Source: a virus. From it: a DNA stretch of 24,454 bases. The notes below the pieces were generated by a model, which saw nothing but the letters and a program-made list of their open reading frames with translations, was not told where the DNA came from and ran no database searches. This document shows, one piece after another, positions 16,184-23,233 of the stretch (its first letter is position 1; each line of letters opens with the position of its first letter). The DNA lies in IMG/VR virus record IMGVR_UViG_3300034190_000169, positions 1-24,454 of that record. One strand, 5' to 3'. The position numbers and the translations under genes are program-made.

Positions 16184-18330
16184 TATTGAATTGGAACCCC
16201 TGCAGGCTGCTGTGGTGGTTGCCCACCATTGTCTCCACCGCCGCCGCCAGTGAAGCCTGCAGCATCTGGTTCTGGAGCCGCACCAGCGGCTATGTTACCC
16301 CCGCCATTACCAGTAGGGTCTGCCGGTGATGGTACGGGTGGACCGCCTTGTGGGCCTGCCTGTGGTGGCGGTGCTGGCTGCTCCGGCATGAGTGCCTTAA
16401 TCTCAGCCATCATCTTCTGTTGGATTGCCGCCTCGCGTGGATCATTGAGAATTTTATCCTCATCCAAGTCCATCGATGCAGCTAGTTCACGCAGGATGTA
16501 GTCGTACTTAACAAACGGTGCCATCTGCTCATTGCTAGTCATCTGCATAAACTGCAGTAGTCGTTGGCTACGCACTTCATTCCGCATCAGGCTCTCAGTG
16601 CCACGCGCTTTAACGTCTAGGTCACCAATAAACTCTTCATCAAAATTAAACTGCATATTGAAAGCAAACAGGCTGCGACCTAATGGTGCTAATAAGTAGT
16701 CATCTATATTACGGACCACCGCCTTGATGTTCTGAGCAGCCGCTCCCATCAGCATAGACATACCAGAGGCAGTTCGCCCTACGCCGCCTACTGAACCAGA
16801 ACCGTGGCTGTAGGATGGTATTCCTGTAGCCTCGTCTGCAAGTTGTCGAGATTTGTCGAACATCATCAGTAACTCTTGGGAAACATTGGGAAATTTGGTC
16901 CCGAAGATAGCCTGCCCCGGTGCGCCTGCCTGTCTCCGAAACACTTTGCCGGGGTAAATACTCATATCCTGGCCCGGAACTAGGTTAGTTTCATCTACTT
17001 CGATAATAAGGTTTCCAGACAATGCCCCATTGTCTACAGCCATACGCATAAACCCATTCATTAAAAGTTGGGTATCTGTCATATTTTCAGCAACGCCTAT
17101 ACCAAAGAATGAGTAAGGATTTAATTCGTATGGCACAGACAGGTAGGGAATACGTGCTGGGGTAAATGGATTGAGGACTAGGCGTAAGATTTGCCCGTTA
17201 CATACCCATATATTAACTTGAACTTCATCTTTATCCTTCAATTCAGAAGGTATCTTAATATCGGCATTTTCAGCCAATTCAGCGTCTAAAACACCCCAGT
17301 ATTCGAGTACTTCAAACCGATCCATGTCGGAATGCGTGGAATCATCCTCTAAGGCATCTTCCCAGTACTCTCTGGTGTAGTTAGAGCCGTATTCTAGGGC
17401 TATTTCTATGCTTTCGTCGCGGAAATGAGGTCTTTTCTTTAGTGTACGCAATTGTGTACGGTTTAATCTGTGCCGTTGAATGGTAAATTCGGCTTCATTC
17501 ATATTTCTGGCGTCAGGGTCGGGGTAAAAGTCCCAAATGCTGACGTATTCCATTTTAGGGATGGTTTCAAACAAGGGAGTGTACGTGCCTTCCTTGTCCC
17601 AGCGGGGATATTCCTTATCTTGCGCAAATGGACCCTTGAATACGCCTGTACCAAAGAGGCAGCACTCAAATGCAATCGATCTTAGGTGTTTTGGCGCGTC
17701 AGTCTCTTCCAACTGATCGTGCATCAACTTTTCCATCTTCTGCGCAGCACGTTTAGCCGGTTCATAAGTAATAGAACCCTGACCTGTACCCGCACCTAAT
17801 TCTAACTCGTCTTTTACCGGCTCAAGAACGTCCTTATACAGTCCTAAGTCTTTGGCAATGTCAGGGCGAACGATACTAGAGGGTACATTATAGTCTACGC
17901 CGACTTGTTCTTTGATTTTCTCGTCAGTGAGTGTGTTTGGGTTGTATGAAACGGCCCCAGCTACGTTATTTGGAAACTGCCGTGCCTCAATACCAATGGG
18001 GAACTTCGATCCGGCAAACAAAACGTCTACAACCTGCGCATAAGCAGCCAAAACCTTAGTCTTGGTAATCTTAATAAAGGCTTTTGACTTCTCACTTTCG
18101 GTGAATTGAACTTCAGACGAGTACAGGCCACGATAATTGCGGTAGGAATCCAGCCATCTCTGCTCATCAGTCATTCTAGCGTCTTTGGAACGCTGATACT
18201 GACTTTCAATAAAGCCTACTGCTCCGGAATACTCTTGGTTTTCCTGTTCAACGTCACCATCTTCCGACAAAGGCAGTACAATATCAGTATCCGTAACGTC
18301 TTCGGGAAGAGGTTTATCCATTAAGGCCAT
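16183..18330 (-). CDS. Portal protein
   Basis: This 715-aa protein is the dodecameric ring at the capsid vertex through which DNA passes. Its length matches large podovirus portals of the P22 type. The N-terminal part contains a WLDSYRNYRGLY motif near residue 60, followed by FIKITKTKVLAAYAQVVDVL. The clip/wing region includes YVSIWDFYPDPDARNMNEAE and a motif rich in R/H (TIQRHRLNRTQL). Later come PYSFFGIGVAENMTDTQLLM and a long helix region with GVGRTASGMSMLM. The last 70 residues are a Pro/Gly-rich, probably disordered tail. It begins 2 bases after the terminase stop, the standard terminase-portal order. ATG at 18330 or the in-frame ATG three codons later could start it. Confidence 0.9.
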   Translation of the reverse strand: MALMDKPLPEDVTDTDIVLPLSEDGDVEQENQEYSGAVGFIESQYQRSKDARMTDEQRWLDSYRNYRGLYSSEVQFTESEKSKAFIKITKTKVLAAYAQVVDVLFAGSKFPIGIEARQFPNNVAGAVSYNPNTLTDEKIKEQVGVDYNVPSSIVRPDIAKDLGLYKDVLEPVKDELELGAGTGQGSITYEPAKRAAQKMEKLMHDQLEETDAPKHLRSIAFECCLFGTGVFKGPFAQDKEYPRWDKEGTYTPLFETIPKMEYVSIWDFYPDPDARNMNEAEFTIQRHRLNRTQLRTLKKRPHFRDESIEIALEYGSNYTREYWEDALEDDSTHSDMDRFEVLEYWGVLDAELAENADIKIPSELKDKDEVQVNIWVCNGQILRLVLNPFTPARIPYLSVPYELNPYSFFGIGVAENMTDTQLLMNGFMRMAVDNGALSGNLIIEVDETNLVPGQDMSIYPGKVFRRQAGAPGQAIFGTKFPNVSQELLMMFDKSRQLADEATGIPSYSHGSGSVGGVGRTASGMSMLMGAAAQNIKAVVRNIDDYLLAPLGRSLFAFNMQFNFDEEFIGDLDVKARGTESLMRNEVRSQRLLQFMQMTSNEQMAPFVKYDYILRELAASMDLDEDKILNDPREAAIQQKMMAEIKALMPEQPAPPPQAGPQGGPPVPSPADPTGNGGGNIAAGAAPEPDAAGFTGGGGGDNGGQPPQQPAGVPIQ

Positions 18331-18332
18331 AT

Positions 18333-20207
18333 TTAGTATCCAAATGTTGCATCGGCAGGACGCCAGACTTGTTCGGGAACACCTCTACCCATATCGAAAG
18401 GAGAAAAGGCTTTTGGTCGGCTCATAACTGCATACCTAACGCTGTCGTAGGCATGGTCTGAGGCGTATCTTGGGTCTATATCGTCAGAACCTTTAGGGTC
18501 AGCCGGTATCACAGGTAAATCGGCTATAATTTGTCTGCATGTGTTGAAGAATTGTATGGCAGGTAGGTCTGTGTACTCGTCTACCTTGAGGACTTCATGC
18601 AGTCTGTTCTTGCCAGCCACTCTTGCACCGTTACTTCGATCAGAAGGACGCCATCTGGTGCCTTCGTTTATCATCTCTTCGGCAATACTAGGGCCAATTT
18701 GACCGCGATTATGCCAGCAACTTGAATCGAGTACGCCGTATTGTATCCGGTCACCCTCTTCAGCAGCCTTAATAGCCTTGGCTAGATCACGTCCGGTGTG
18801 TTTTGAAACGTATAATTCCCGATAATTGATTAAAGTACCAAAGTTGGGATCAATTGCGAACCAATGACAAGCAGAATAACTGCTATATCCGTAGTCGCAT
18901 GACCTAAACCTGATCCAATCATGTGGGATGTCATACGGTTCAATAACATGTACAGACTGCCGAAACTCCGAAAAAGCGGCTCCATCAGCAACTGCCCAAT
19001 CTCCCTCAAGAAGTTGCCGCCGCTGCATTTCTGGGAGCGATAATAAGTTAGCCTCATACTGCCCACCTTCCATTAAGTAGGGATTGTCTTTCAATGATGC
19101 GGGAATGAAACGTCTGTAGAATAAAGGTTCTCCCGCCTTCTCATGTCCTTCTGGGTATACTAGGTCTTTTCCGCTATCTAAGTCTTTTGCTATGAATTTT
19201 GTGTTAGCAGGAGCAGGGTCAATCCAAGTACGTTTAACCCATCCATGCCCAATTCCACCGGGGTTGGTTGTTGCTCTCATGTAGATGGGAAGGGTAGAAT
19301 CAGTAGTTCTCAAACGGCTCCTGAGATATGTCCATGCGAAGGGGGTGGCATACTGGGTTAACTCATCTACCGCTATGTAACTAAATGATTGCCCCTGATA
19401 TCTGAGAACGTCTTGATCGCGTTCTAGGTAGCTAAACCACAGCTTGGCACCAGATGGAAAAGTCCATTGTGATTTCTTCTCACCCCATTTTGCCCCTTTA
19501 AATGCAAGAGGGTATAACTCTTGAGATTTCCAAATTAATTCGCGTAACTCATCATTAGTTCTCCTGAGTATCAGACCACTAAAATTAGGATTGCTAAAGT
19601 AACGCATCGGGTCAGCAAGTAATCCAAAAGACTTGCCGCCACCGGCTGCACCGCCATAAAGTACTTCTCTTTCGGACGCTGCTAGGAACTCCGTCTGTGG
19701 ACCTTCATTAGGAGCGAATACTACTTCCTGCTCTTGCCTCTGTTCTTCAATTGCAGAAAAGTCTAAGTTGGCAGTGTCTAGTTCTTCTTCTTTCGGTTTG
19801 AGGGTGTCTAGGTTCTTCTTGGCGATAGTCAGACTTCTTCTAGCGTCTGCTTGCTTGCGTTTAGCAGTGGCTAGTCTCTTCTCTTCAGCCGTCTTGGGCT
19901 TCCGCTTACGGTTCTCTCTGCCTAAATCTTTCAGCCGTTTGGATGGATTGGCAGTACCCCTACCTCTTTCCCGCTTCCAGATGTAGATTAAGCCTTGATG
20001 GCTGATAGGCTCTCCGGTTTGCTTAGACAGCCATTCGGCAGACTTACGGGTGGAATTACCCTGATCTAGGTAATCCAAAGCCTTCTCAATCTTGTCCACC
20101 ATGTCTTGTTTGGCAACCAGTACTAGCGGATCATCTTCAGACTCCTCGTAGGCGTAGGGTTTTTTGGCGTACTTATTTGGACGAGTTTTGTCAGGCCATT
20201 TGGTCAA
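18333..20207 (-). CDS. terL: Terminase large subunit with N-terminal extension
   Basis: This 624-aa packaging motor and nuclease has Walker A GGAAGGGKS (185-193), Walker B YIAVDE (277-282), a coupling motif RATTNPGG (311-318), and an RNase H-like nuclease with D438 (SCDYG), D494 (GVLDSS) and D584/D588 (SDHAYD). The first 160 residues are unusual: a helix-turn-helix-like segment (about 40-80, STRKSAEWLSKQTG) and a long basic coiled coil (90-160). The start codon seems to be TTG at 20207, giving a 4-base TTGA overlap with the terminase small subunit stop; no ATG lies near. Overlap with the upstream gene links the two subunits in translation. Confidence 0.95.
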   Translation of the reverse strand: MTKWPDKTRPNKYAKKPYAYEESEDDPLVLVAKQDMVDKIEKALDYLDQGNSTRKSAEWLSKQTGEPISHQGLIYIWKRERGRGTANPSKRLKDLGRENRKRKPKTAEEKRLATAKRKQADARRSLTIAKKNLDTLKPKEEELDTANLDFSAIEEQRQEQEVVFAPNEGPQTEFLAASEREVLYGGAAGGGKSFGLLADPMRYFSNPNFSGLILRRTNDELRELIWKSQELYPLAFKGAKWGEKKSQWTFPSGAKLWFSYLERDQDVLRYQGQSFSYIAVDELTQYATPFAWTYLRSRLRTTDSTLPIYMRATTNPGGIGHGWVKRTWIDPAPANTKFIAKDLDSGKDLVYPEGHEKAGEPLFYRRFIPASLKDNPYLMEGGQYEANLLSLPEMQRRQLLEGDWAVADGAAFSEFRQSVHVIEPYDIPHDWIRFRSCDYGYSSYSACHWFAIDPNFGTLINYRELYVSKHTGRDLAKAIKAAEEGDRIQYGVLDSSCWHNRGQIGPSIAEEMINEGTRWRPSDRSNGARVAGKNRLHEVLKVDEYTDLPAIQFFNTCRQIIADLPVIPADPKGSDDIDPRYASDHAYDSVRYAVMSRPKAFSPFDMGRGVPEQVWRPADATFGY

Positions 20208-20581
20208 TCGTCAGATTTCGGTGGTAGTATAAACATCGCACCGCCTGTATTTTTAACCTCAACCTGTTCCTTCTTCACCAAACCAGTGCGGTCTAGTATC
20301 TGAGCAGCGGCTGCGATTGAATTACGTGCGCCCATAGCCGAAGGATCGTCTAAGACATCCCGCATGGAAAAGGCTGCTTTTGGAGCATTCATAGCCAGCA
20401 TTAGATTTGCCTGCTCGTTAATCTCCTTAGACAAAGGCCGGACTACTGCCGTTGCATTTGTATTAGAGGCGTAACCCGCCGCCGTCATGGCTTTGCGGAT
20501 ATTCCCTCTGCATTCCTCAGACATGAGAGCCTCAAGGAATAGCCTTTGTTTTTCAGTGTAATCTCGTTGTGCTTCTAGCAT
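20204..20581 (-). CDS. terS: Terminase small subunit-like protein
   Basis: This 125-aa protein lies directly before the large subunit with a 4-base overlap. The opening KQRLFLEALMSEECRGNIRK then AMTAAGYA is the helix-turn-helix pattern of small terminases that recognise the packaging start on phage DNA. A conserved middle helix (ISQ-type KEINEQANLMLAMNAPKAAF) would support oligomer formation, and the C-terminus is acidic (PPKSDD), suited to contact TerL. A GGAG ribosome site is 6 bases from the ATG. Confidence is good because position and the N-terminal motif agree. Confidence 0.85.
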   Translation of the reverse strand: MLEAQRDYTEKQRLFLEALMSEECRGNIRKAMTAAGYASNTNATAVVRPLSKEINEQANLMLAMNAPKAAFSMRDVLDDPSAMGARNSIAAAAQILDRTGLVKKEQVEVKNTGGAMFILPPKSDD

Positions 20582-20595
20582 TTAAAACTCCGACA

Positions 20596-20859
20596 TTAAT
20601 CCATAAAAAATATGAAGCCAGAAAATGCGGTTACTGCGACCCAGAATAATCTTTCAGCAAAGGCTATCTTTTGGCCTCTCTGAATGGCCTGTTTTTCTAA
20701 CTCGTCCATGCGGTCATCAAACTTCTTATACTGACCTTCCATACTGTCCATCCTTTTAAAGACCGTGATAATACGTTCTTCAATACGGGCCATATAGACA
20801 ACTGCCTCAGATAGTTTGTCTATTTTGTCCTCCATTCGGGACAGCCTCTCTTCGGTCAC
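20596..20859 (-). CDS. Coiled-coil protein with C-terminal membrane segment, possible holin-type
   Basis: This 87-aa protein has a coiled coil (residues 3-65, ERLSRMEDKIDKLSEAVVYM onward) and one membrane segment at 69-86 (LFWVAVTAFSGFIFFMD). The layout resembles XhlA-like hemolysin/holin accessory proteins, where the coiled coil lies on one side of the inner membrane. It starts with GTG and overlaps the stop of the 44-aa gene by 4 bases (GTGA). The lysis role is inferred from architecture; no endolysin is visible in the window to support it. Confidence 0.7.
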   Translation of the reverse strand: MTEERLSRMEDKIDKLSEAVVYMARIEERIITVFKRMDSMEGQYKKFDDRMDELEKQAIQRGQKIAFAERLFWVAVTAFSGFIFFMD

Positions 20860-20990
20860 TTTTTCTTCTTCTTTTTCTTAGGCCATCCCGCTTTCATATC
20901 TGCGTAAGCCTTTGCAGATACCGTGGAATTTTTCTTAGAATTAGAAGTTCCTGCCTTTTTCTTGGCATTTATATTTCTGACCAGCGACAT
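20856..20990 (-). CDS. 44-aa lysine-rich small protein
   Basis: ATG at 20990 shares a base with the TAA of the upstream gene (TAATG), and its TGA overlaps the GTG of the next gene by 4 bases. The protein starts MSLVRNINAKKKAGTSNSKK, has an SAKAYADMKAGW motif and ends in seven lysines. The strict overlap at both ends and codon pattern support a real gene despite the length. Very basic small proteins of this kind occur beside terminase in marine phages and may bind nucleic acid; the function is unknown. Confidence 0.65.
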   Translation of the reverse strand: MSLVRNINAKKKAGTSNSKKNSTVSAKAYADMKAGWPKKKKKKK

Positions 20991-21301
20991 TATTTCTTCT
21001 TTTTTTTCATAGCCATGCCGCCATAAGCCATTTTCTTGGCTGTAGGTTTCTTAGGAGAAGCAGGCTTTGACTCTGGCTCTTTTTTCTTAGTCATAGTCTT
21101 GCCGGTTTTTTTGGCTTCCGCTTTAGCAGCCGCCTTGCCTTTTTTATCATAGGGAAATTTCTTACCGCCAACATTAGGCATAGTTGCACCTCTTTCTCTA
21201 ATAAGTCTGGATTGATTTCGTATTTCTAATTGTTGCTGCTCTAAGAGTAAGAACTGCTTGTCGATTTCTGATAATTGGGGAAATTGGACTACGGTCACCA
21301 T
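20990..21301 (-). CDS. Lysine-rich small phage protein
   Basis: This frame ends in a KKMAYGGMAMKKKKK tail and contains MPNVGGKKFPYDKKGKAAAK, a motif shared by small basic phage proteins near terminase. I chose ATG 21301 (overlapping the upstream stop by 7 bases as ATGGTGA). The family start may instead be the ATG at 21181, which has AGAGG seven bases upstream and would give 63 aa. The intervening 40 residues (QFPQLSEIDKQFLLLEQQQL onward) form a coiled coil and may be a fused or separate leader. A TTG start at 21316 is also possible. The charge suggests nucleic-acid contact, not shown. Confidence 0.65.
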   Translation of the reverse strand: MVTVVQFPQLSEIDKQFLLLEQQQLEIRNQSRLIRERGATMPNVGGKKFPYDKKGKAAAKAEAKKTGKTMTKKKEPESKPASPKKPTAKKMAYGGMAMKKKKK

Positions 21302-21558
21302 TTGCGGCAAGACCAATAACCTGCAGTTAACTTTGACTTCTTCTCATCGCATTTATGTCTTGCTCTGAAGGACTTCCTTGCGGCTGCGTTATCCTTGCGG
21401 ATTTCCATATTAGGATCGCCAAAGGTGACGTACTTCACGTTGTCACCCTCAACCGCCAGTACTTCAAACTTCTTAGGCCCACCGCGACGAGGCTTGTTAA
21501 CCGCCTTAAATCCATGCCGCTTCTTACCGGCTGCTATCTTTTCGGCCTTAGAAGCCAT
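21295..21558 (-). CDS. Conserved phage protein with FGDPNMEIRKDN and Cys-rich C-terminus
   Basis: This 87-aa protein has a basic N-terminus (KKRHGFKAVNKPRRGGPKKF) and a core of V-K-YVTFGDPNMEIRKDN, then SFRARHKCDEKKS and YWSCRKW. This core is familiar from marine phages, including large myoviruses, where it occurs alone or fused to other proteins. H68 and the Cys residues at 69 and 84 might bind metal. The ATG overlaps the upstream stop by 11 bases. I know of no settled function. Confidence 0.7.
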   Translation of the reverse strand: MASKAEKIAAGKKRHGFKAVNKPRRGGPKKFEVLAVEGDNVKYVTFGDPNMEIRKDNAAARKSFRARHKCDEKKSKLTAGYWSCRKW

Positions 21559-21805
21559 CGCTAATACCCTTCATAATATCCTTTAAGGTAACCCTGCCCT
21601 TGCTGTTAGGCGCATACCTACATTGGAACTGGCGGGGACACTCGGTGAACGACCTTTGAGCGTAGTGGTATGCTATTGTTCCGTTCACGCCAGAGTAGAT
21701 ACACACCTTGCCATCTCTACCTTCTGTTCTCTTCCACAAGTGGCAGGTTACATATTCTGGGTTAACCAGAGAGCCTATCAGGATTAAGGGTATGACTACG
21801 TTCAC
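21548..21805 (-). CDS. Small exported or membrane-linked Cys protein
   Basis: This 85-aa protein opens with a hydrophobic stretch (MNVVIPLILIGSLV), a signal anchor or signal peptide. Four cysteines (VTCHLWKRTEG, GKVCIYSG, TECPRQFQCRY) would suit disulfides outside the cytoplasm. The start is GTG at 21805 with a 4-base overlap (GTGA) with the upstream coiled-coil membrane protein, so the two are probably made together. The pair might act in lysis or superinfection control; this is inference from location and topology only. Confidence 0.65.
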   Translation of the reverse strand: MNVVIPLILIGSLVNPEYVTCHLWKRTEGRDGKVCIYSGVNGTIAYHYAQRSFTECPRQFQCRYAPNSKGRVTLKDIMKGISDGF

Positions 21806-22278
21806 AAGGCTAACATCAGCAGGTATACACCGCCGCCTAGTACCCCTAATATACCAGTAGATAGCCCAAGAATAACAGCATTGTTCATCATCTCGCGCTT
21901 GGCCTCCATAGCCCTGTAGACTGTCTTCTCGCGCTCTTCTCTAATTTGCTTTCTAAGGTCGGTCATCTCCTTATACGTGTTAGGACCGTACCTATAGTTG
22001 AGTAGGAATTTTATCTCCTTTTCCTTCTCAAGCAGGGCTTTCCTACGGACAATAAGGTCTAGTGCTTCCCTTTCTAAACTGTCAGAGCCTTGGCTCATTT
22101 TCTCAAAAGTCTTGGGGTTCTTGCGTTGGCTTTCAGCCTTGTTTACGTCTGAACAGGCTTCATACCACTTCCCGATTTGCGAACTTACGTCATGTAATTC
22201 CCGCCCAGCACCAATCAGTTTCTTAGTGACGGAAAATGCGGCTTGGGCGGCTGCAAAGGCACTTACAGGGTCTATCAT
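21802..22278 (-). CDS. Coiled-coil protein with C-terminal membrane anchor
   Basis: This 158-aa protein starts MIDPVSAFAAAQAAFSVTKK, has a helical middle with a LIVRRKALLEKEKEIKFLLN coiled coil and ends in a membrane segment of about 20 residues (AVILGLSTGILGVLGGGVYL). I recognise this MIDPV...QIGKWYEA...C-terminal TM pattern as common in marine phage small-gene clusters near terminase. The function is not known to me; a holin-like or envelope-bound role would fit. The ATG has an AGG seven bases upstream. Confidence 0.7.
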   Translation of the reverse strand: MIDPVSAFAAAQAAFSVTKKLIGAGRELHDVSSQIGKWYEACSDVNKAESQRKNPKTFEKMSQGSDSLEREALDLIVRRKALLEKEKEIKFLLNYRYGPNTYKEMTDLRKQIREEREKTVYRAMEAKREMMNNAVILGLSTGILGVLGGGVYLLMLAL

Positions 22279-22286
22279 CCTTATGC

Positions 22287-22400
22287 CTATTTCTTCGGGG
22301 GCTGTGATGCTGGCTTCTTGTAAGTCGCACCTTCTGGGTATAACTTGGATACCTTGTGAACAGGTTTGATTAAGGCTGCATTATTAGCCAACTTCCTCAT
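22287..22400 (-). CDS. 37-aa small protein
   Basis: The frame MRKLANNAALIKPVHKVSKL continues to PASQPPKK and stop. The ATG overlaps the end of the 87-aa upstream gene and has GAGGAA seven bases before it, a good ribosome site. It fills the otherwise empty stretch between two genes on the same strand. The Pro/Lys-rich tail (YPEGATYKKPASQPPKK) looks unstructured. Short length limits certainty; function unknown. Confidence 0.55.
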   Translation of the reverse strand: MRKLANNAALIKPVHKVSKLYPEGATYKKPASQPPKK

Positions 22401-22647
22401 CTAGTAATTCCTCTAAATATACGTCTGGTAAAAATCTTGACGGCTGAAATGGTACGTCTACTGAATTATCTTCATATGCAAAGAAACGTCCGTATCCCTC
22501 AAACTCTTTAGCCAGAGGATTGGAATTTAACTCCTTCTGAGAAATTAAACCTTCCTCTACTAAAAGCCGACGTATGTGCTTAAAGGTAAGTACTCTTCCG
22601 GTGCGCTGTTGGATTGCAGCACGTATGTAATATAAGTTAAATGCCAT
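22384..22647 (-). CDS. Unknown 87-aa phage protein, first gene of the packaging operon
   Basis: The protein begins MAFNLYYIRAAIQQRTGRVL and has a second helix FKHIRRLLVEEGLI, a possible small helix-turn-helix, then an acidic C-terminal half. I have seen similar RAAIQQRTGR...VRRLLLEEGL proteins in marine phages. It is the first gene after the leader hairpin and promoter at 22787-22815, so it might act in early control of the operon, but nothing proves DNA binding. The ribosome site is weak (GAAAG). Confidence 0.7.
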   Translation of the reverse strand: MAFNLYYIRAAIQQRTGRVLTFKHIRRLLVEEGLISQKELNSNPLAKEFEGYGRFFAYEDNSVDVPFQPSRFLPDVYLEELLDEEVG

Positions 22648-22666
22648 GCTACTTTCTGTGAAAAAG

Positions 22667-22707
22667 TGGGCGCGAGAAAAAGACCCCCATCAGTAATCCC
22701 GCGCCCA
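22667..22707 (-). terminator. GC-rich leader hairpin followed by CTTTTT, attenuator candidate
   Basis: On the minus strand TGGGCGCG pairs perfectly with CGCGCCCA across a 25-base loop, and CTTTTTC follows at once. It lies about 20 bases before the first ATG of the packaging operon and about 75 bases after its predicted start, so it could stop early transcripts. A 13-codon frame (MGVFFSRPLFHRK, 22649-22690) starts in the loop and runs through the right arm, raising the chance of translation-linked control. Confidence 0.5.
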
Positions 22708-22786
22708 GTTATCTCTGCAGAGAATAGAATGTGCGACCAGCGAACATAACAAAAACTGGAGACTACTCAATCTGCTTTGATACTAC

Positions 22787-22815
22787 ATTGTACCACTTAC
22801 TAGGTGGCGTGTCAA
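22787..22815 (-). promoter_or_regulatory. Strong sigma-70 promoter for packaging genes
   Basis: On the minus strand a perfect TTGACA (22810-22815), a 17-base spacer and TACAAT (22787-22792, 5 of 6). The spacer is almost filled by a near-palindrome CCACTTA-C-TAGGTGG (22793-22807), operator-like. It drives everything from the 87-aa gene through terminase, portal and scaffold, pointing to use of host RNA polymerase. Confidence 0.75.
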
Positions 22816-22851
22816 CTATTTAATTAATATTAATCATACGCCACTTTACTG

Positions 22852-22880
22852 TAGACAAAGGGATACTTCCATGCTATAAT
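22852..22880 (+). promoter_or_regulatory. Rightward sigma-70 promoter facing the DUF1127 gene
   Basis: TAGACA (22852-22857, 5 of 6) is followed after 17 bases by a perfect TATAAT (22875-22880). Transcripts would start near 22887 and run antisense to the DUF1127 gene, with no rightward gene ahead. It lies back to back with the packaging promoter. Confidence 0.55.
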
Positions 22881-22886
22881 GGAGTT

Positions 22887-22950
22887 GTCCCTCCCAGCCG
22901 TATACTATATAGGTACTGGTAGTATTCGTCTTTAGAAGACGGCTTTAAGT
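22887..22950 (+). ncRNA. Candidate small RNA antisense to the DUF1127 3' end
   Basis: This is the predicted output of the promoter at 22852-22880. It contains AGCCGT/ACGGCT (22896-22901, 22939-22944) and ATACTA/TAGTAT (22902-22907, 22920-22925) stems, and a perfect 6-3-6 hairpin CGTCTT TAG AAGACG (22927-22941) that competes with the first stem. A short T-rich GGCTTT follows. There is no coding potential. The end point is a guess. Confidence 0.35.
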
Positions 22951-23154
22951 CGTTTCCCGCTGACCATTCCACTCGCCGTTGGCTGCTCTACGGATATCTC
23001 CACGGGTTATCCCAATATCTTTAAGCATCTTGTCGGACAGGTTATTCAATTGCCAGTAGGCTACCCGTTTTAACTGGTGTTGTTGTATCTTCTTAACAAT
23101 AGCCGCTTCTCCAGAAAAGAAGTGTACTACCACAGCAATAATCTTAGTTAACAT
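22945..23154 (-). CDS. DUF1127 (YjiS-like) small regulator
   Basis: This 69-aa protein has the DUF1127 signature at residues 28-57: RVAYWQLNNLSDKMLKDIGI followed by TRGDIRRAA. These proteins are short, Arg-rich and mainly bacterial; a Rhodobacter member (CcaF1) binds RNA and affects RNA turnover. The N-terminal 20 residues are hydrophobic (LTKIIAVVVHFF), longer than needed for the domain. A very good Shine-Dalgarno (AAGGAG, 7 bases) and its own extended -10 promoter imply separate expression. It sits between the nuclease gene and packaging operon. A role in shifting host or phage RNA metabolism is inference. Confidence 0.8.
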   Translation of the reverse strand: MLTKIIAVVVHFFSGEAAIVKKIQQHQLKRVAYWQLNNLSDKMLKDIGITRGDIRRAANGEWNGQRETT

Positions 23155-23183
23155 GTATATTCTCCTTAGTATGTATACATATC

Positions 23184-23192
23184 ATTATACCA
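23184..23192 (-). promoter_or_regulatory. Extended -10 promoter of the DUF1127 gene
   Basis: On the minus strand TGGTATAAT gives a perfect -10 with TGn extension, about 30 bases before the ATG. No good -35 is present. A 5-3-5 inverted repeat CTAAG TGG CTTAG (23194-23206) lies just upstream, and a palindrome ATGTATACAT (23171-23180) just downstream, both suitable for a regulator. Confidence 0.55.
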
Positions 23193-23222
23193 ACTAAGTG
23201 GCTTAGATAGTAGATACTAAAG

Positions 23223-23232
23223 GGGTATACCC
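23223..23232. other. Perfect palindrome after the endonuclease VII stop
   Basis: GGGTATACCC lies one base after the stop codon of the nuclease gene and is followed on the minus strand by CTTTAG. It is too short and too tight for a good terminator loop. It may be a protein site. Confidence 0.3.
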
Positions 23233-23233
23233 G

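Larger units (their letters stand above)
22648..22944. promoter_or_regulatory. Divergent control region between DUF1127 gene and packaging operon
   Basis: This 297-base stretch has no convincing full-size gene. It contains a leader hairpin, a palindromic TCTCTGCAGAGA (22712-22723), a leftward promoter, a 7-bp inverted repeat GTGGCGT/ACGCCAC (22804-22810, 22838-22844) enclosing a perfect ATTAATATTAAT palindrome (22823-22834), a rightward promoter and a set of nested hairpins near the DUF1127 stop. Confidence 0.7.
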
